The position numbers and the translations under genes are program-made. A stretch of DNA of 25,866 nucleotides from a virus: the IMG/VR virus record IMGVR_UViG_3300031787_000736, positions 1 to 25,866 of that record; one strand, written 5' to 3'. Of the stretch, positions 7,330-15,264 are shown piece after piece. Every line of letters begins with the position of its first letter. Position 1 is the stretch's first letter. A model generated the notes under the pieces. It was not told the DNA's origin, made no database searches, and was given only the letters and a program-made list of their open reading frames with translations.

Positions 7330-9093
7330 ATGAGAGAAAAAATATCCCTGTGCGTTATCACGCACAATGAACCGAAGCGGCTGGATCGCTGCCTTACCTT
7401 GTTCAAACCCGCCGTGGACGAAATATGCGTAGTCCACGCGCATGGCAACACGCCGCCCGACTTGGAAATCACCCGCGTCTGCGAGCGCCACGGGGCCAAG
7501 ATGGGTGTTTATGCCAACGACCCGAAGAACGATTGGCCCCATGTGGACGATTTTGCCGCAGCCCGCCAGGCGTCCTTTGACCTTGCCAGCAATGATTGGT
7601 GCTTGTGGGTCGATGCCGACGATGTTCCGGGCGACAATTTTGCACCCGCCCTGCACGAACTACTGGAGCAGCACGGCAAAGATTTCGACGGCTTCTGCCT
7701 TTACCACAATGTCGCGGGCAGGCAGATCGCGCACAATGCCCGCGAGCGCCTTGTGAGGCGCAGCAAGGGCCGCTGGCGTGGCCGCATCCACGAAAACTTT
7801 TTGCCGCTGGAGGGCGACGGCAGAACCTACGCCCGGTGCGATGCACCCGTGGTCATTCACCTTCCCGACGAGGAGGCCAAGCAGGGCAACGAGCGCAACC
7901 TCCGCATCCTTGACTCTATCCCCGAAGCCGAGCGCACGGTGCGCGATCTTTACCACATCCAAGGCGAATTGATGGGCCAAGGCCGCAAAGACGAGGCGCT
8001 GACCCTCGGCCAACAGCTTGCCCAACGCGAAGACCTTCAACCCGTGGAGCGTTATGAGGTGCTGCTTAACGTGGCCGAAATGGTGCGCCCGCCCGTCGTG
8101 GAGCGCCCAAGCCCCGAATATGCCGCCATGTGCGCGGCCCTGCACGCGGCGTATGCTCTTATGCCTAACCGCCGGGAAGCCCTAGCCCTGCTTGGTGCGC
8201 TTCATCTCGATCTCTTTGATCTCGTCCGAGCCGAAGCCTACCTGCGACAGATGATCGCCACGCCGCGCCCGGCAGAATTGCCGTGGACGCACAGAGACGC
8301 GCTTTACTCTTGGGGAGGCGAACAGCTTTGGACGCAGCTTCTACGCATCACGGGGCGCATCGAACAGGCCGACAAGATTGAGCGCGACCGCTTGGCCCAA
8401 TGCGTCAAGGACGGCAAAATCACAATCAGCATCGTCCACCCCACACGCGGACGCCCCGAGCAAGCCGCCCGCGTCCGCAAGGCATGGCTGGATTCTGCCG
8501 CTGACGCCTCGCGCATCGAATACATCTTTGCCTTCAGCCAGGATGACCAAGAAACGGGCGGGCTTCTTCACCGCTTCCGCCACGCCCTTTCACCCGCCGG
8601 AAAGCTCGACCAAGTGGGCGGCACGCTGGTTGAAAACTACAATGCAGGCGTCCGCGCCAGCACCGGGCACATTATCCTGACCGTGCAGGACGATCTGCAT
8701 TGTCCGCTCCATTGGGACAAGCAGATTGAGGAGGCGCTGGCCGACAAGCTCGAGCAGCCCGCCGCCCTGCAAATACGCGACGGCTACCGCACCGACGATT
8801 TGCTCATCACCTTCTGCGTCACGCGGCCCACGCTGGATCTGTTCGGATTCGATGGCGGCATCGTCTGCCCCGAATACCACGGCGTTTTCTGCGACAACGA
8901 CTACACCCGCCTTGTGCAAAAACACGGCATCCTCGTCCCGTCCGACATTACCTTCCGTCACGAGCATCCCGCATGGAATCCCGCCGTGCCGATGGACGCC
9001 ACCTACGCCATCGAGAATAGCGAGCCGGGCTATGCCTACGGCAACGAAGTCTACCGCCGCCGCTGGCCCGCTGACACCGCTCCCAGCGCATGA
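7330..9093 (+). CDS. Two-domain family 2 glycosyltransferase
   Basis: The 587-aa protein contains two GT-A-type domains. Domain 1 (about 1-190) opens MREKISLCVITHN, has the metal-binding DADD at 95-98, and carries an RRSKGRWRGRIHENF segment typical of GT2 enzymes. The middle (190-350) looks TPR-like and helical. Domain 2 (about 362-560) restarts with ITISIVHPTRGRPEQ and has a VQDD at 452-455 in place of the usual DxD. Reading frames extending upstream into the capsid gene are rejected: ATG 7330 lies at the natural N-terminus and directly after the TTGACA hairpin. It probably transfers sugar to a virion protein or host surface; the acceptor is unknown. The stop overlaps the next gene (ATGA). 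Confidence 0.9.
   Translation: MREKISLCVITHNEPKRLDRCLTLFKPAVDEICVVHAHGNTPPDLEITRVCERHGAKMGVYANDPKNDWPHVDDFAAARQASFDLASNDWCLWVDADDVPGDNFAPALHELLEQHGKDFDGFCLYHNVAGRQIAHNARERLVRRSKGRWRGRIHENFLPLEGDGRTYARCDAPVVIHLPDEEAKQGNERNLRILDSIPEAERTVRDLYHIQGELMGQGRKDEALTLGQQLAQREDLQPVERYEVLLNVAEMVRPPVVERPSPEYAAMCAALHAAYALMPNRREALALLGALHLDLFDLVRAEAYLRQMIATPRPAELPWTHRDALYSWGGEQLWTQLLRITGRIEQADKIERDRLAQCVKDGKITISIVHPTRGRPEQAARVRKAWLDSAADASRIEYIFAFSQDDQETGGLLHRFRHALSPAGKLDQVGGTLVENYNAGVRASTGHIILTVQDDLHCPLHWDKQIEEALADKLEQPAALQIRDGYRTDDLLITFCVTRPTLDLFGFDGGIVCPEYHGVFCDNDYTRLVQKHGILVPSDITFRHEHPAWNPAVPMDATYAIENSEPGYAYGNEVYRRRWPADTAPSA
9071..9089 (+). promoter_or_regulatory. CTGACACC variant of the start element
   Basis: CTGACA (9071-9076) lies inside the end of the glycosyltransferase gene. 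It is followed by CGCT-CCC-AGCG (9078-9088), a 4-bp hairpin, and ATG 9090, 13 nt after the hexamer. It differs from the consensus only at the first base. Confidence 0.45.
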
Positions 9094-9395
9094 GCCAGTT
9101 TGCCCAGGCCTACACCGCCGCCTCCACCGAAGCAGTCGGCACCATCCGTGACCAAATCGAATACCGCGAGAGGTGCTATCTGGCCGTGGTAGGCGAGGAA
9201 ACCTATGGCAACGCCTTGGGCGAAGGCGGCTTTGAAGCGGCGAGGGGACTCACCGCCACCGTGCTCAAAGCCGGCGCCCCGGCCTACCGCCTCGGCGGCA
9301 TCGTGAAATTCCAAGACCGCCGCTACCGCATTACCGGAATAGACACCGATTTAGCAACGATTGACCTCACCCTGCAAAGCCCCGACAGCAAATGA
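9090..9395 (+). CDS. Head-tail connector / head closure protein candidate
   Basis: The 101-aa protein has a helical N-terminus and then a beta-rich segment ending VLKAGAPAYRLGGIVKFQDRRYRITGIDTDLATIDLTLQSP. This Gly-x-x-V-x-F-x-x-x-x-Y-x-I pattern is common in small head-closure (stopper) proteins. It is ATGA-coupled at both ends and sits at the start of the neck genes, where lambda FII-type joining proteins occur. Family assignment is by position and pattern only. Confidence 0.6.
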   Translation: MSQFAQAYTAASTEAVGTIRDQIEYRERCYLAVVGEETYGNALGEGGFEAARGLTATVLKAGAPAYRLGGIVKFQDRRYRITGIDTDLATIDLTLQSPDSK

Positions 9396-9886
9396 GCGCC
9401 CCCGCTTACAGCCTTGAAGAATCCCTAGAGCGCGCCGTGGATACGGTTCTCAGCGCCGACGCCAACCTCGCCGGGTGCCGCATCACCTCCGCCGACGAGT
9501 CCGACGAGGACAGCCTGCCGATGATCGCCATCCGGGCCGAGAAGCTCGATGAGGTTGTCCTTGGGATGCAAACGTGGAACACCCGCGTCAGCATCACGTT
9601 GACCACAGCCGCCGACGAAACGCCCGACGAAGAGCGCAACGAACGCCGCCTGCCCGACCCCGCCGACGATGACGAAGGCGCGGCCGGCTTCAAAGAGCTG
9701 TGGCACGACCTCTGGGCCAACGTGGACGGCCCGAATTTTCTGACCAACCTCAACGCCACCGACCTCGTCAAAGTCTGGGGCATCGAGTTTGACCCTGTCT
9801 CTTATGAAAACGAAACGAGATCCTTCCGCCGCAGCATCAACCTCCGATGCTGGGTCAACGAAGCATACCCAACGCCCGCGCCTTGA
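9392..9886 (+). CDS. Tail terminator / tail completion protein candidate
   Basis: The 164-aa protein begins SLEESLERAVDTVLSADANLAG, a helix usual in tail-completion proteins, followed by alternating strands (MIAIRAEKLDE, TRVSITLTTAADE) and a C-terminal half ending YENETRSFRRSINLRCWV. The overall alpha-beta plan, size and position just before the tube-protein region fit gpU/gpZ-type terminators. An acidic insert (RRLPDPADDDEG) is likely surface-exposed. Its ATG overlaps the preceding stop. Confidence 0.6.
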   Translation: MSAPAYSLEESLERAVDTVLSADANLAGCRITSADESDEDSLPMIAIRAEKLDEVVLGMQTWNTRVSITLTTAADETPDEERNERRLPDPADDDEGAAGFKELWHDLWANVDGPNFLTNLNATDLVKVWGIEFDPVSYENETRSFRRSINLRCWVNEAYPTPAP

Positions 9887-9899
9887 GCCCGTTGACGGC

Positions 9900-10028
9900 G
9901 TGATCCGTCTGCCGAATTGGCCGGATTGCTTGGCCGACAAAGCCGTGGCCGCGTCCATCGAGGGCGCTGTATTTGAGGGCTACGAGCAGAAATCAGGTCA
10001 GCGCACGGGGATTTATCGAGCGCGCTAG
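9900..10028 (+). CDS. Small hypothetical protein
   Basis: A 42-aa product from GTG 9900 would read MIRLPNWPDCLADKA and end RTGIYRAR; it starts 13 nt after the previous stop. The open frame extends upstream to ATG 9804 (74 aa) and 9789, but those starts overlap the tail-terminator gene deeply and have no ribosome site. The sequence ends just before a TTGACA element. No function is recognised; the start is uncertain. Confidence 0.5.
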   Translation: MIRLPNWPDCLADKAVAASIEGAVFEGYEQKSGQRTGIYRAR

Positions 10029-10029
10029 G

Positions 10030-10048
10030 TTGACACCGCCCCTAGTGC
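10030..10048 (+). promoter_or_regulatory. TTGACACC start-proximal element
   Basis: TTGACA at 10030-10035 lies one base after the previous TAG stop, with ATG 10049 13 nt further on. CTAGG (10025-10029) and CCTAG (10041-10045) form a different inverted repeat around the element. Confidence 0.55.
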
Positions 10049-10399
10049 ATGGCAGCGACAATCGTAGGACTCACCAGCATCACCTTCGGCGGCTCGGCGG
10101 AAACAGTCGCCGTTTTCACTTCTTTTTCTCAAACCACAGATTCGGACAAGACCGTAGTGGTTGACCACGATGGCGACCATATCGCGGTGGCTTACCACGG
10201 CCTCAAAAGTGTGGCCAGCATGAGCGGCTTTTTGAAGTCCACCATCCCAACTGTCGGAGCTTCCATCAGCTTGGCAAATTCAATCAGCACTATGGGCGGG
10301 ATTAGCGGCGGCACGTTCTACATCGACTCCGTTGCCGTCAACAAAGCCCCCAACGATTTTCATCAAGTCACCGTCTCGGCGACAAATCACAACTTCTAA
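10049..10399 (+). CDS. Putative small tail tube or structural protein
   Basis: The 116-aa protein is beta-rich with Ser/Thr/Gly-heavy strands (ATIVGLTSITFGGSAETVAVFTSFSQ, TVVVDHDGDHIAVAYHG, GTFYIDSVAVNK). It lies between tail-terminator and chaperone genes, where the major tail protein is expected in siphoviruses, and has its own TTGACA element, consistent with a distinct expression level. It is small for a tube protein, so a decoration or minor tail role is possible. No clear family motif. Confidence 0.6.
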   Translation: MAATIVGLTSITFGGSAETVAVFTSFSQTTDSDKTVVVDHDGDHIAVAYHGLKSVASMSGFLKSTIPTVGASISLANSISTMGGISGGTFYIDSVAVNKAPNDFHQVTVSATNHNF

Positions 10400-10439
10400 G
10401 CAGCAGGGGCAATGACCCCACATAGAGATCAGATATTAT

Positions 10440-10847
10440 ATGCAAGGCCCGGTCGGACACTACGCTACCACTGATACCAAAGTCGCCGCGACGCTCGCCA
10501 CCGTGGGCGTTCGCATTCGCCAGCAAGATCCCATCTCGCGCGTCGTGCAAAAAGGCCGAGAAACGTGGCATTATTGGTTTGAGCTGGACGGCGCCAACGG
10601 CGTGCCAACAGCAAAAATTGTGCAGGCCATTATTGAGGGCCAAGAAGCCTGCGAAAGCCTTCGCTCAAAGTTGCCAGACTTGCCCGGGGCGCGCGCGTCA
10701 TTGTTTAACCGCGAAAACCTCCTCGACTTGGGCCACAACAAATGTCGCCGGCTTGTTATGGTCAACTTGCCCGGAGGCGGCATTATGCTGGCCGACGAAA
10801 AACTTTCCCCCGAGACCAAGCGCCAAGTGGCGCAGATGGTGCTTTAG
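10440..10847 (+). CDS. Hypothetical protein
   Basis: The 135-aa protein has no membrane segment or recognised motif. Its N-terminal half is mixed alpha-beta (HYATTDTKVAATLATVG, WHYWFELDG) and its C-terminal half is helical and ends PETKRQVAQMVL. The 40-nt gap upstream contains a small GGGG-CAATGA-CCCC hairpin (10406-10419) and AT-rich TATTAT just before the ATG, but no ribosome site. It ends 2 nt before the GTG of the next gene. Confidence 0.65.
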   Translation: MQGPVGHYATTDTKVAATLATVGVRIRQQDPISRVVQKGRETWHYWFELDGANGVPTAKIVQAIIEGQEACESLRSKLPDLPGARASLFNRENLLDLGHNKCRRLVMVNLPGGGIMLADEKLSPETKRQVAQMVL

Positions 10848-10849
10848 CC

Positions 10850-11713
10850 GTGGCCTCGGTTCGCAGCTTGCGGCTTTTTCCTTGGGGCTGCGTGCCGCGC
10901 TTCCCGCCAGAAAGCACTCTTGGCGGCCTTACCGAAGACGGAGAGCCGACCGGCGAGAGGTTGATCTTTGATACCGGAAGCGGCACCTATTACCCGTTTG
11001 AGATGCCCATCAGCCACGCCGTGCAAATGTGGTGGCGTGTGCGACATTGGAAACTTTCTTTTGAGTATTATTACTTCCGAACCCTGACCACCGAGGACCC
11101 CGGAAGCTACCAAGAGACGCCACAGGAGGCCATTACCCTCACCACGGAGGACAGCCCCCCTAGCGACGCTTTTTCTGCCCCCTATCTTTTCGCCGAGGAT
11201 GAAATGGACTTGGCTTGCCGTGGAGGCTTTGGCGACTACGAAACGGCGGCAGTGCAGTTGCAATGGACAAAAGAGATAACGCGCAATTTTGTTATCACCA
11301 CCCCTCCAGCACGGTCCGGGTCGTTTCAGGCTCCGTTGGTTGCCGCTTTTTCTGTCAGCACCCAGCAACAAGGATTCCCGCCACCGTTTTGTTTTACGGC
11401 CTCTTCTTCTGAATTCAACGGAGGTCGAATTGCCGGAAGCATTGTCCACGCCTGCTTCGAGCTGTCCATCGGCGGCCACAGCACCCTGCGCGCGCCTGGG
11501 GCGGAGCCGACCGCCACGGCGCAGCTCAAGCTGGGCTTTTTGGGCAAGACTTACAGCGCGCAAATGTATTGCCAGCCAGACGCAAACATCGACGAACAAA
11601 TCAGCAGCGTGATTATGGAGCCGATAGAATTTTGGCCATACAACCCCGGCGACGGCGGGGGACCCATATACGATAAAACCACTGGCAGCCAACTCCGCCC
11701 CTTCTCCTCTTAA
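10850..11713 (+). CDS. Hypothetical probable virion protein
   Basis: The 287-aa protein is best started at GTG 10850 (MASVRSLRLFPWGCVPRF), immediately after the preceding TAG; an open frame reaches back to 10742 but overlaps the previous gene. The sequence is rich in aromatic residues and short strands (YYPFEMPISHAVQMWW, WKLSFEYYYFRTL) and acidic loops, suggesting a beta-rich structural protein. No recognised family. The middle of the gene is less GC-rich than its flanks. It sits among the tail genes before the assembly chaperones. Confidence 0.7.
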   Translation: MASVRSLRLFPWGCVPRFPPESTLGGLTEDGEPTGERLIFDTGSGTYYPFEMPISHAVQMWWRVRHWKLSFEYYYFRTLTTEDPGSYQETPQEAITLTTEDSPPSDAFSAPYLFAEDEMDLACRGGFGDYETAAVQLQWTKEITRNFVITTPPARSGSFQAPLVAAFSVSTQQQGFPPPFCFTASSSEFNGGRIAGSIVHACFELSIGGHSTLRAPGAEPTATAQLKLGFLGKTYSAQMYCQPDANIDEQISSVIMEPIEFWPYNPGDGGGPIYDKTTGSQLRPFSS

Positions 11714-11733
11714 AATCTCTAACTGTCGGCCAT

Positions 11734-11755
11734 TTGACACCTCTGGGCGGTCGAT
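11734..11755 (+). promoter_or_regulatory. TTGACACC start-proximal element
   Basis: TTGACA at 11734-11739 precedes ATG 11756 by 16 nt in the 42-nt gap between genes. Only weak pairing (ACC with GGT) is visible before the start, and there is no Shine-Dalgarno sequence. Confidence 0.55.
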
Positions 11756-12160
11756 ATGCAAGATATTGACCCGGAAAAGCGGACGGGCCTGCTTGAGCAG
11801 GCGGCATTAGGCGCAAACCAAAGCATTAACGGTCTCGATTTGCGGCCCGTTACTTCGGCAACGTGGAGCCTTCTTTCGCGGCTAAAAAACAATTTTATCA
11901 CTGGCGAACAAGACGGTGACTACGCTTTTGCGGTTTATTCGTTTGTCTATTTGCACTCACTTCCGATCTCGGACATTCGCAAGCGCATTGCGACTATTGA
12001 CGATCTGCGCGGCGACATTTACGAGTGGATGGATTCGCGCCCTGTTGAGGATCTGTTTTCTTTTGTGCCTTGGATCACGGCGCAAATGGAGCAAGTCGCG
12101 GCTACCATCACGCAGGCAGCGCCAAGCCCAGCAACCTCCGACAACGCCCCAAAAGTTTAG
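11756..12160 (+). CDS. Tail assembly chaperone, short form (gpG-like)
   Basis: The 134-aa helical protein lies two genes before the tape measure, where siphoviruses encode the chaperone that coats the tape measure during tail assembly. It has a compact helical body (TSATWSLLSRLKNNFITGEQDGDYAFAVYSFVYLHSL, DIRKRIATIDDLRGDIYEWM) and a Pro/Ala/Ser-rich tail. The slippery heptamer CCCAAAA sits three codons before its TAG stop, and a -1 reading frame continues past it, as in lambda G and GT. Sequence similarity to gpG itself is not visible; the call rests on architecture. Confidence 0.75.
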   Translation: MQDIDPEKRTGLLEQAALGANQSINGLDLRPVTSATWSLLSRLKNNFITGEQDGDYAFAVYSFVYLHSLPISDIRKRIATIDDLRGDIYEWMDSRPVEDLFSFVPWITAQMEQVAATITQAAPSPATSDNAPKV

Positions 12161-12203
12161 CGGCCCGCCCGGCGTGGCAGCTTTGCCTTGCCGCACGGGT
12201 CGC
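12148..12203 (+). promoter_or_regulatory. -1 programmed frameshift site with downstream stem
   Basis: CCCAAAA (12148-12154) matches X XXY YYZ exactly in the frame of the upstream gene (zero-frame codons CCA AAA at 12149-12154). After 5 nt, GCGGCCCG (12160-12167) can pair with CGGGTCGC (12196-12203) with one G-U pair, giving a stimulatory stem at the usual distance. The zero-frame stop TAG is at 12158-12160. Confidence 0.8.
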
Positions 12204-12381
12204 CAAATACGGAATCAGTCTGGAGGACGCCATTTGGCATTTGCCGATGGCCGCTCTAAACCAGCTTATCATCTACGACGAACTAGCGAGCGGTCGCTCG
12301 CCGCGCTGGATAGATAGCGGCGAGGAGGGGGCTAAAGACATAGAGGCGTTGTTGGCCGACGCGCTGACACCAAGCCTCTGA
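12154..12381 (+). CDS. Tail assembly chaperone extension (T-like), expressed by -1 frameshift
   Basis: The -1 frame encodes 75 residues after the slip (SLAARPAWQLCLAARVAKYG onward, ending ALTPSL), giving a G-T-like fusion of about 208 aa from the ATG at 11756. The body is helical and includes WHLPMAALNQLIIYDELAS, the kind of segment found in tail chaperone extensions that bind the tube subunit. No convincing independent start with a ribosome site exists. The end carries a CTGACACC element for the next gene. Confidence 0.75.
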   Translation, partial: SLAARPAWQLCLAARVAKYGISLEDAIWHLPMAALNQLIIYDELASGRSPRWIDSGEEGAKDIEALLADALTPSL

Positions 12382-12382
12382 C
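12364..12382 (+). promoter_or_regulatory. CTGACACC variant of the start element
   Basis: CTGACA at 12364-12369 lies within the last codons of the chaperone extension and precedes ATG 12383 by 13 nt. There is no hairpin; the first base differs from the consensus. Confidence 0.4.
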
Positions 12383-13141
12383 ATGGATTCCGTAGTGCAG
12401 GCCGACTATCGCGCCGTGAGCCGATTTCATGCGGCCATGCGTGAGCTTGCCTCAATCAGCGGCAAGGATTTCCAACAAGTCATGCGCCACGAAGTCGGCG
12501 CTATTCTAAACGCTTCCGTTCGTGGGACGCGCAAGGCCACGACTAAAAGCATCCAAAGCAACCATGATAAACAGCCGGGCTCCCGATATGCCTTTGACTA
12601 TGCCGGGCCAGAGTCTCGCAGCGGCAAACAATACAGCGCCGCCGATGTTTTGCGCTTGCGCCAAAGAGCAGCAGAGCGCCGATCTAAAGCCAAGAACGGC
12701 AAGATGGTCTATTATTTTTCCAAAAGCAACGAGCCCAAGGCTTACCCAGCGTGGGTATGGCGTCAGATCCAAGATCGTCGCGCCAAAAGCCTAAAGGCCC
12801 GCATGGGAGCGCGCGGCCTCGCCGCCTCCATGTGGACGAAGATCGGCAGCCAGCTTGGCATTGACGTAAAAGCGCCAGCCTATGTCCGCAACGCCAAGCA
12901 CCACAAAAAAGGCGGCATGGAGGAAATGGTGCAAGCCTACCAAAAGGGCAGGGGCAAAAGCTATGAGATCGGGTTTGTAAACGCCCTGACGCACTTGAAC
13001 CAATGGAACCGCGTCGGCGTGGTGTTTCGCAAGGCGCTAAATGCAAGGGCCAACTTCTTCAGCCAAGCGGTCAAACTACAAGCTAAGGGAACCATAAAGC
13101 GCGTCATGGACAGGTATCCCGGCATGGCAAGCGTCTCTTGA
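12383..13141 (+). CDS. Hypothetical basic tail protein
   Basis: The 252-aa protein is strongly basic, with long Lys/Arg-rich helices (RLRQRAAERRSKAKNGK, RRAKSLKARMGARGLA, AKHHKKGGMEEM). It lies between the tail chaperone and tape measure genes, so a tail-tip or tape-measure-associated role is likely. Basic proteins containing an early RHEVGAILNAS-like helix are common in phage tail modules, but I do not recognise a named family. Its TGA stop is inside the next TTGACA element. Confidence 0.7.
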   Translation: MDSVVQADYRAVSRFHAAMRELASISGKDFQQVMRHEVGAILNASVRGTRKATTKSIQSNHDKQPGSRYAFDYAGPESRSGKQYSAADVLRLRQRAAERRSKAKNGKMVYYFSKSNEPKAYPAWVWRQIQDRRAKSLKARMGARGLAASMWTKIGSQLGIDVKAPAYVRNAKHHKKGGMEEMVQAYQKGRGKSYEIGFVNALTHLNQWNRVGVVFRKALNARANFFSQAVKLQAKGTIKRVMDRYPGMASVS

Positions 13142-13161
13142 CACACTGAGCAAGGCAGAAA
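13138..13161 (+). promoter_or_regulatory. TTGACA start-proximal element
   Basis: TTGACA at 13138-13143 contains the TGA stop of the preceding gene. The tape measure ATG is at 13162, 18 nt after the hexamer, the longest spacing seen. No clear hairpin is present. Confidence 0.5.
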
Positions 13162-15261
13162 ATGGACGGCGCATTAAAATTCTTTAGCAGCCTAAACACG
13201 GCGGGCTTTGAGTCTGGCGCGAAGCGGATGCAGCAAAGCGCGGACACCGTTTCCGCTGGCGTGAAAAATGCCTTTGCCGGGGTTGCGCGCGCCGTGGTTG
13301 CCATCGGCGGCGCGTTTTTGGCCGTGCGAGCGTCAGCCGACGCCTTCAACAAGGCACTCGATCTTGGCGGAAAGCTAAACGACCTGTCGGCGCGCACGGG
13401 CGAGTCTGCGGGCAATCTTGCTATTCTCCAACGCGCCTTTGAAAACGCGGGATTGGGGGCAGATCAAGTAGGGTCAATGCTCGATAGAATGTCTCGCTAC
13501 ATGGTGGAAAGCACCAAGGCTGGCAGCGAGCAGCAAAAGACCTTGGCTGCGCTTGGCCTCTCATTTGATTCTTTGCAGGGCAAAACACCCACCCAGCAAC
13601 TGCAAGCCCTTGCCTCTGCTGTGTCTTCTGTCGAAGACCCGGCAATTAGAACCAAGGTTGCTATGGAAATTTTCGGGCGAAGCGGCGGCGAGCTTATGCC
13701 GCTGCTTCGGGCTATGGGCTCCGAGTTGGACATAGCGCGCCAGCAACTTGGCTCTCTGCCGTCCGTTATGGACAAGTCTGCCGAAGCCTTCGACAAACTT
13801 GGCGACAGCCTTGCTGCTATTGGCAACAAGGGAACAGAGCTTGCCGCAGGCATTTTGGAAAAGCTCGCCCCGGCGCTTGCAAGCGTGGCCGAGCGCGTTG
13901 CTGCTATTGATGCAACGGGGCTTGGCAAAGCGCTTGGAGAATATGCCGTGCAAACGGCCAAGTGGGTTGCCGAAACGCTAAAAGTCAGCGAGGCCATCAC
14001 GGCAGTAAAAACGGCCATCGCGGGGATTGCGGTTGGGGAAGTCGGCAAGGGCTTTGAATTGCTATTCACCACGGCCAAGATCGCTGGACTCAATGCCGTC
14101 AATGAAGTGGTTGCGGCGGCCATGGCTGCTGTTGAATCGGTAGGCGCCGCCCTGCAATCACTATTTGGCTCTGACTCAACAACGATGGCTTTCATCAATG
14201 GCTCTTTTGAAATGCTCGGAGCAAAAATTGCATCCAACATTTCCAAGCATTTAGCCGACGTTCTGGAGCAAATTCCATTTATGGGCGCGGCGGCAGAAGC
14301 AATACGCGCAACGCAAAAAGAAGCGGAGCAGGCCGTCCAAGACATCAGCAACATCATGTATTATGAGGCTGATAATTTGAAAAAAGAATGGGGCGGGATC
14401 ATGGCCGAAATGCCAAAGCGATTTGCCGAATCCTACGAACAAAACGCAAGATCGCCCCTTTTTGATCTCACTAACGAACTTGCCAAACAAAAAGAGCTTT
14501 CCGCAGAACTCGCCAGCAATATCCGAGCGGCGGGCATATCGGCTGGAGATTTTTCCAATGCGCTAAACAACTCGCCACTGAGGGGCGGAAGCCTCATGGA
14601 TCGCCTTACCGGGGGCGATGCCGACTCGCCATTTCCCGACACTACGCGCGGCGGCGGGGCAAAAATACCAATCAAAATTGATCCTGCGGCCCTTGCATCG
14701 TCAGAAAAAGAGGGCGGTGGAACCTCTGCGAAGAGCCAGACCACATCCGCCCTTGACGCCCTTCGCAAAGCCGCCGAAACCGATGCGCGGGCACGCGCCG
14801 ACCTTTTCCGTATCGAGGCCGAGATGAGCCGCCGCACCTCGCGCGTGCCAGAACTCATGGACAAGGGACAGTTTGGCTCCGCCGCCACCACCGAACTCCG
14901 CGCCGAGCGCAACGCCGAAAGGCGCGCGCAGGATATAATGTCCCGCCGCTCCGCGACCGATTTACTCTTTGGCGAAGACAGCCCGCTTAAAAACATGGGC
15001 GATCTTGAGCAACAATTCCGCCGGCAAAACCCGTTTGGCAGGCGGGAAGACTTTGACCGCTTCGTGCGCGACCAATCTAAAACCCAAGCCGAACGTGTGC
15101 GCGAATCTACCCAGGGCGGCGGAACCGGCGGGAAAGACGCGAAACCGCAAGCCGACCCGATGAGCGGCATGGCAAGTGACATTGCCCAGATTAAAGAGGT
15201 TCTTATCCGCGCCGACGGCATCCACGACAGATTGCCAATCCGAGCACTTTCTGCCGCATAA
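13162..15261 (+). CDS. Tape measure protein
   Basis: The 699-aa protein sets tail length and is ejected during infection. Pattern: an amphipathic N-terminus, a hydrophobic stretch at about residues 39-57 (AGVARAVVAIGGAFLAV), long Ala/Gln-rich helical repeats, and a segment LNDLSARTGESAGNLAILQRAF typical of tape measures. There are further hydrophobic stretches around residues 285-325 and a low-complexity Gly/Lys linker near 515-530. The C-terminal third is charged and rich in Arg (AERRAQDIMSRRS). It is the longest gene of the tail module apart from the fibre and follows the frameshifted chaperones, as expected. It is short compared with lambda gpH (853 aa), implying a shorter tail. Confidence 0.92.
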   Translation: MDGALKFFSSLNTAGFESGAKRMQQSADTVSAGVKNAFAGVARAVVAIGGAFLAVRASADAFNKALDLGGKLNDLSARTGESAGNLAILQRAFENAGLGADQVGSMLDRMSRYMVESTKAGSEQQKTLAALGLSFDSLQGKTPTQQLQALASAVSSVEDPAIRTKVAMEIFGRSGGELMPLLRAMGSELDIARQQLGSLPSVMDKSAEAFDKLGDSLAAIGNKGTELAAGILEKLAPALASVAERVAAIDATGLGKALGEYAVQTAKWVAETLKVSEAITAVKTAIAGIAVGEVGKGFELLFTTAKIAGLNAVNEVVAAAMAAVESVGAALQSLFGSDSTTMAFINGSFEMLGAKIASNISKHLADVLEQIPFMGAAAEAIRATQKEAEQAVQDISNIMYYEADNLKKEWGGIMAEMPKRFAESYEQNARSPLFDLTNELAKQKELSAELASNIRAAGISAGDFSNALNNSPLRGGSLMDRLTGGDADSPFPDTTRGGGAKIPIKIDPAALASSEKEGGGTSAKSQTTSALDALRKAAETDARARADLFRIEAEMSRRTSRVPELMDKGQFGSAATTELRAERNAERRAQDIMSRRSATDLLFGEDSPLKNMGDLEQQFRRQNPFGRREDFDRFVRDQSKTQAERVRESTQGGGTGGKDAKPQADPMSGMASDIAQIKEVLIRADGIHDRLPIRALSAA

Positions 15262-15264
15262 ACC

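Noticed and set aside
10742-10849. Upstream extension of the 10850 gene
   Set aside because: It lies wholly within the preceding gene; GTG 10850 follows that gene's stop directly.
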